From an uncultured Oscillospiraceae bacterium (GTDB taxonomy: Bacteria; Bacillota; Clostridia; Oscillospirales; Oscillospiraceae): DNA of 7,454 nt. The notes under the pieces were generated by a model. That model saw only the letters and a program-made list of their open reading frames with translations. It searched no databases and was not told the origin of the DNA. Within the stretch, counting starts at the first letter, position 1. Each line of letters begins with the position of its first letter. The position numbers and the translations under genes were made by a program. Below, piece by piece: positions 4,747 through 7,454 of the stretch. The stretch spans positions 1 to 7,454 of the forward strand of contig CAJTUD010000003.1 in the NCBI GenBank assembly GCA_910579725.1, given 5' to 3'.

Positions 4747-6102
4747 ATGGGTAAGCTTTTTGGAACCGACGGTATCCGGGGCGTCGTAGGGGAAAACCTG
4801 ACGGCGGAGCTGGCCTACCGGGTGGGGCAGGCGGTAGCCGTGACCCTCTGCGAGGAAAAGGGGCGGCCGCCCCTGATCACCATCGGCATGGATACGCGCA
4901 TCTCCTCCGACATGCTGGAAGGGGCGCTGATTGCGGGCATCACCTCCGTGGGCGGCGGCGTGATGCCCCTGGGCACTATTCCCACTCCGGCGGTGGCCTA
5001 TCTGACCATAAAGGTGGGCGCGGACGCAGGCGTGGTGATCTCCGCCAGCCACAATCCCTTCGAGCACAACGGCATCAAGGTGTTCAACAGCCAGGGCTAC
5101 AAGCTCTCCGACGCGCTGGAGGACCGGGTGGAGGAAAAAATCCTCTCCGGCGAGCCCATGCCCATCAAAAAGGGCGGGGAAATCGGCAAGCGCATTCATG
5201 GAATGAAAAATCTGAAATATGAATATATCAAACATCTGGCGGGGACGGTTCAGGATGATCTTGGGGGGCTCCGGGTGCTGGTGGACTGCGCCAACGGCGC
5301 GGCGGCGGCGACGGCCCCCGACCTCTTTGCCGGATTCGCCATCGAGGCGGATTTCATTCACCGCAAGCCCAACGGGGTGAATATCAATCTGAAGTGCGGC
5401 TCGACGCATCTCAAAAGTCTGGCGGCTATGGTCACGGCCGGCGAGTACGACCTCGGCATTGCCTTTGACGGCGATGCGGACCGCTGCCTGATGATCGACG
5501 AGAAGGGCAGCGTTGTGGACGGCGACAAGACCATGGCCGTATGCGGAAAATACATGAAGGATCAGGGACTGCTGACCGGCCGGGCCATTGTGGGAACGGT
5601 GATGAGCAACCTGGGGCTGCATGAGTTCTGCAACAGAAACAATATTCGCCTGATCTGTACGCCGGTAGGGGACCGGAACGTACTGGAGAAGATGCTGGAG
5701 TCCGGCTACCGCATCGGCGGGGAGCAGTCGGGGCATACCATCTTCACCGATTACGCCACCACCGGCGACGGTCAGCTGACGGCATTGCAGTTTTTGCAGA
5801 TTCTCAAGCGCAGCGGCGAGACAGCCTCGGCGCTGGCCTCCATCTGTCCCAGCTATCCCCAGACCCTGGTGAATGTGGAGCTCCCCAACCAGCCGGGGCT
5901 GAAGGAGAAAATCATGTCCTCCCAGGCGCTCAGAGACGCAGTGGCGAAGGAGGAGGAGGCCCTGGGCGGCGACGGCCGGGTGCTGGTCCGTCCGTCCGGT
6001 ACGGAGCCTCTGATCCGGGTCATGGTGGAGGCCAAGACCGCCGGGGAGGCCGGCGGATGCGCCGGACGGCTGGCGGATTTGGTGAATGCGCTAAAAATTT
6101 GA
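4747..6102 (+). CDS. glmM: Phosphoglucosamine mutase GlmM
   Basis: GlmM converts glucosamine-6-phosphate to glucosamine-1-phosphate in the cytoplasm, the step between GlmS and GlmU on the way to UDP-GlcNAc and peptidoglycan. The 451-residue length is typical of the alpha-D-phosphohexomutase family. Visible motifs in order are the N-terminal LFGTDGIRG (4-12), the catalytic serine loop ISASHNP with phospho-acceptor S101, the Mg2+ loop DGDADR (241-246), the sugar-specificity loop GGEQSGH (324-330) and the phosphate-binding loop RPSGTEP (415-421). ATG 4747 is preceded by AGGAAGG (4734-4740) and matches the family start MGKLFGTDG. The frame is open for 96 more codons upstream, but that stretch resembles nothing and its ATG has no proper ribosome spacing. 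The usual Firmicutes neighbours cdaA and cdaR are not next to it in this window. The sigma gene follows after 64 bases without a terminator. Confidence 0.97.
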   Translation: MGKLFGTDGIRGVVGENLTAELAYRVGQAVAVTLCEEKGRPPLITIGMDTRISSDMLEGALIAGITSVGGGVMPLGTIPTPAVAYLTIKVGADAGVVISASHNPFEHNGIKVFNSQGYKLSDALEDRVEEKILSGEPMPIKKGGEIGKRIHGMKNLKYEYIKHLAGTVQDDLGGLRVLVDCANGAAAATAPDLFAGFAIEADFIHRKPNGVNINLKCGSTHLKSLAAMVTAGEYDLGIAFDGDADRCLMIDEKGSVVDGDKTMAVCGKYMKDQGLLTGRAIVGTVMSNLGLHEFCNRNNIRLICTPVGDRNVLEKMLESGYRIGGEQSGHTIFTDYATTGDGQLTALQFLQILKRSGETASALASICPSYPQTLVNVELPNQPGLKEKIMSSQALRDAVAKEEEALGGDGRVLVRPSGTEPLIRVMVEAKTAGEAGGCAGRLADLVNALKI

Positions 6103-6132
6103 GGAAATGGTTTACAAATTTTTAATATTTGC

Positions 6133-6162
6133 TTGACAAACCCACAGGAGAATAGGTATAAT
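6133..6162 (+). promoter_or_regulatory. Perfect-consensus sigma-A promoter abutting the sigma gene start
   Basis: TTGACA (6133-6138) and TATAAT (6157-6162) are both exact consensus, with an 18-base spacer. The predicted first base is about 6168-6170, while the gene's ATG is 6167-6169. The mRNA would therefore be leaderless, or would start just after the A of this ATG. Confidence 0.75.
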
Positions 6163-6166
6163 AAAG

Positions 6167-6799
6167 ATGTCGATCACGGAAGCCCAATTAGACGCATACG
6201 CGGTCCTGCCGGACGAGGAATTGTCCGCCCTGGCGAAACAGGGGGATCGGGATGCGGAGGAAACGCTGGTCAAGCGGTACACCCGCCTGGTCAGGCAGCT
6301 GGCCCGGCCCTTTTATCTGGCAGGGGGGGACAGCGACGATTTGATACAGGAGGGCATGATCGGCCTGATGTGCGGCGTCCGGGAGTATGACGCAGACCGT
6401 CCTGCCGGGTTTCGCACGTTTGCAGAAATATGTATCCGCAACCGGCTGTATTCCGCTGTCCGGGCCGCTGCCCGGGATAAGCATACGCCGCTCAATCAGT
6501 CGGTTCCTCTTGAAATACCCTTCTTTGACGGTCAAGGCTCCATATACGGCGGGATGGCGGGGGAGGATCCCCAGGATTTGCTCATCGGCCGGGAGGGAGT
6601 CCAGGACACCCTGAGCCATGTGCGCAAACAGTTGTCCGAGTTCGAGGCGAAGATTTTGGGGTACTATTTAGACGGCATGACCATCCGGGAAATGGCCAAA
6701 GCGGTTTCACGGTCCCCCAAGTCGGTGGACAACGCCGTGCAGCGCATCCGGCGCAAGGCAGCGCGGCACCTTGATTCTGGCGGTATCAGCAAAGGCTGA
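6167..6799 (+). CDS. Sigma-70 family RNA polymerase sigma factor, SigH-like
   Basis: The 210 residues carry sigma region 2 (about 17-115) with the core-binding and -10 segment DDLIQEGMIGL (57-67) and RTFAEICIRNRLYSAVRAA (83-101), followed by KHTPLNQSVPL as in SigH/Spo0H. A linker (about 116-150) is followed by region 4 (about 156-201) with helix-turn-helix MTIREMAKAVSRSPKSVDNA (171-190). There is no sigma region 1.1 or 3. SigH-type factors direct transition-phase, competence or sporulation-entry genes in Firmicutes; the role here is inferred from family. ATG 6167 has no good ribosome site: AGGAG (6146-6150) is 16 bases away and part of the promoter spacer. Read-through from glmM is possible, as no terminator separates them. 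A double zinc-ribbon gene follows 40 bases on, before a shared terminator. I leave the symbol empty because orthology to sigH is not proven. Confidence 0.88.
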   Translation: MSITEAQLDAYAVLPDEELSALAKQGDRDAEETLVKRYTRLVRQLARPFYLAGGDSDDLIQEGMIGLMCGVREYDADRPAGFRTFAEICIRNRLYSAVRAAARDKHTPLNQSVPLEIPFFDGQGSIYGGMAGEDPQDLLIGREGVQDTLSHVRKQLSEFEAKILGYYLDGMTIREMAKAVSRSPKSVDNAVQRIRRKAARHLDSGGISKG

Positions 6800-6839
6800 G
6801 CGCAATATATTTTTTTCTATTCAAAGAGAGGGTAAAATC

Positions 6840-7118
6840 ATGTACGAAGACAAGACCTTAGTTTGCAAGGAGTGCGGTCAGGAGTTCGTTTTCACCGCCG
6901 GCGAGCAGGAGTTCTACGCTGAGCGCGGTTTCCAGAACGAGCCCCAGCGCTGCAAGGCGTGCCGCGATGCTCGCAAGAACGCCGCCCGCGGCCCCCGCGA
7001 GTACTTCACCGCGGTCTGCGCGAACTGCGGCGGCGAGGCCAGAGTGCCCTTTGAGCCCAAGAGCGATCGTCCTGTGTATTGCAGCGATTGCTTCGCCAAA
7101 ATGCGCGAGCAGGGCTGA
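6840..7118 (+). CDS. Small double zinc-ribbon protein
   Basis: A 92-residue protein with four CxxC knuckles: C9/C12 with C38/C41 (25 residues apart) and C60/C63 with C81/C84 (17 apart), giving two likely zinc ribbons. The first half (TLVCKECGQEFVFTAGEQEF, then YAERGF) resembles the clostridial probable zinc-ribbon domain (zf_Tbcl type), and the second is a CxxC-x17-CxxC unit. The linker is basic (RKNAARGPR), so nucleic-acid or ribosome/polymerase binding is plausible, but the function is unknown. ATG 6840 has AGAGGG (6827-6832) 7 bases upstream; the frame is open further up but those residues are not family-like. It lies 40 bases after the sigma gene with no clear promoter of its own, so the two are probably co-transcribed and end at the terminator 7134-7168. 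Confidence 0.85.
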   Translation: MYEDKTLVCKECGQEFVFTAGEQEFYAERGFQNEPQRCKACRDARKNAARGPREYFTAVCANCGGEARVPFEPKSDRPVYCSDCFAKMREQG

Positions 7119-7133
7119 TAGATAGCATGGTCG

Positions 7134-7168
7134 GGGCGTCCCCTTTCGGGGGGACGCCCATTCTTTTT
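7134..7168 (+). terminator. Strong intrinsic terminator after the zinc-ribbon gene
   Basis: A 10-base perfect GC stem, GGGCGTCCCC (7134-7143) and GGGGACGCCC (7150-7159), with a 6-base TTTCGG loop, is followed by ATTCTTTTT (7160-7168). It closes the glmM/sigma/zinc-ribbon unit and isolates galE. Confidence 0.85.
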
Positions 7169-7225
7169 GGCCTTGAAAAAGCAGCGCCGCTGCACAAATT
7201 TTCCATCTATTGGGAAAATCCTCTA

Positions 7226-7254
7226 TTCCCATTCCGGCGGATGAATGGTATACT
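7226..7254 (+). promoter_or_regulatory. Sigma-A promoter of galE with an inverted repeat over the -35
   Basis: TTCCCA (7226-7231, 4 of 6), a 17-base spacer and TATACT (7249-7254, 5 of 6) predict a start near 7261 and a leader of about 50 bases. TGGGAA (7211-7216) and the -35 box TTCCCA form an inverted repeat 9 bases apart, a possible operator. The galE ribosome site is GAAGGAG (7296-7302). Confidence 0.55.
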
Positions 7255-7311
7255 AATGACATGAACCAATCAGGCGGAGGCCAAATTTGAATTTTGAAGG
7301 AGAAGAACGAT

Positions 7312-7454
7312 ATGTCTATTTTAGTCTGCGGCGGCGCCGGCTATATCGGCAGCCATACCTGTGTGGAGCTGGTGGAGGCCGGATACGACATTGTGGTGGC
7401 GGACAACCTCTGCAACGCCAGCGAGGAGGCCCTGCGCCGGGTGGAGACCATCAC
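7312..7454 (+). CDS. galE: UDP-glucose 4-epimerase GalE, N-terminal part (3' truncated by window edge)
   Basis: GalE interconverts UDP-glucose and UDP-galactose (often also the N-acetyl forms) using bound NAD, feeding the Leloir pathway and cell-surface polysaccharides. Only 47 codons are in the window. They show the start of the extended short-chain dehydrogenase Rossmann fold: beta-1 ILVCGG, the dinucleotide loop GGAGYIGSHT (7-16), helix CVELVEAG, beta-2 IVVADNL with D31 for the adenosine ribose, then NAS. This combination is typical of GalE rather than of other sugar-nucleotide dehydratases. ATG 7312 has GAAGGAG 9 bases upstream. It has its own promoter after a strong terminator, so it opens a new unit. 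The catalytic YxxxK lies beyond the edge. Confidence 0.88.
   Translation, partial: MSILVCGGAGYIGSHTCVELVEAGYDIVVADNLCNASEEALRRVETI

Noticed and set aside
4474..5736. 420-codon antisense frame across glmM
   Set aside because: Same kind of shadow; its protein is rich in H, R and G with no family motif.
1..7454. CRISPR array, tRNA or rRNA genes, defence or toxin-antitoxin systems
   Set aside because: No regularly spaced repeats, cloverleaf, rRNA segments or recognisable system proteins were seen on either strand.

Overview
The window looks like a chromosomal segment of a Gram-positive Clostridia-class bacterium, most likely an Oscillospiraceae/Ruminococcaceae-type gut anaerobe. The reasons are strong Shine-Dalgarno sites (AAAAAGGAG, GAAGGAG), near-consensus sigma-A promoters, GC-rich core genes separated by AT-rich promoters, the contiguous order ruvC-ruvA-ruvB, a SigH-like sigma factor beside a small double zinc-ribbon protein, and an IS1182-type transposase. 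The genus is inference; no rRNA or other marker is present.

Layout. 1-450 is the 3' end of an IS1182-family transposase that enters from the left edge, with two strong hairpins in its last 90 bases. 675-1151 (minus) is a Nudix hydrolase with its own terminator (628-656). These first ~1.2 kb are visibly more AT-rich than what follows and look like accessory DNA beside the core genes. 1371-3727 is the Holliday-junction operon ruvC-ruvA-ruvB behind a clear sigma-A promoter (1313-1341). RuvA and RuvB form the branch-migration motor and RuvC is the resolvase.

3728-4746 is about 1 kb without a confident gene, and it is the least explained part of the window. Its left half is dense in inverted repeats and carries a 13-base tandem repeat and a weak minus-strand reading frame. 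It ends in a terminator (4121-4153) whose T-run runs into the -35 box of a very strong promoter (4152-4180). From that promoter a leader of about 560 bases leads to glmM, with two overlapping small reading frames and several hairpins.

4747-6102 is glmM (phosphoglucosamine mutase, precursor supply for peptidoglycan). 6167-6799 is a SigH-like sigma factor; its perfect-consensus promoter ends only four bases before the ATG, which suggests a leaderless mRNA or another start. 6840-7118 is a 92-residue protein with two CxxC/CxxC zinc ribbons, followed by a strong terminator (7134-7168). 7312 to the right edge is the start of galE (UDP-glucose 4-epimerase) with its own promoter.

Most of the window is ordinary housekeeping DNA. 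No CRISPR array, tRNA, rRNA, toxin-antitoxin pair or defence system was recognised. The points worth checking are the ruvB-glmM interval, the promoter geometry of the sigma gene, and the competing starts of ruvA.
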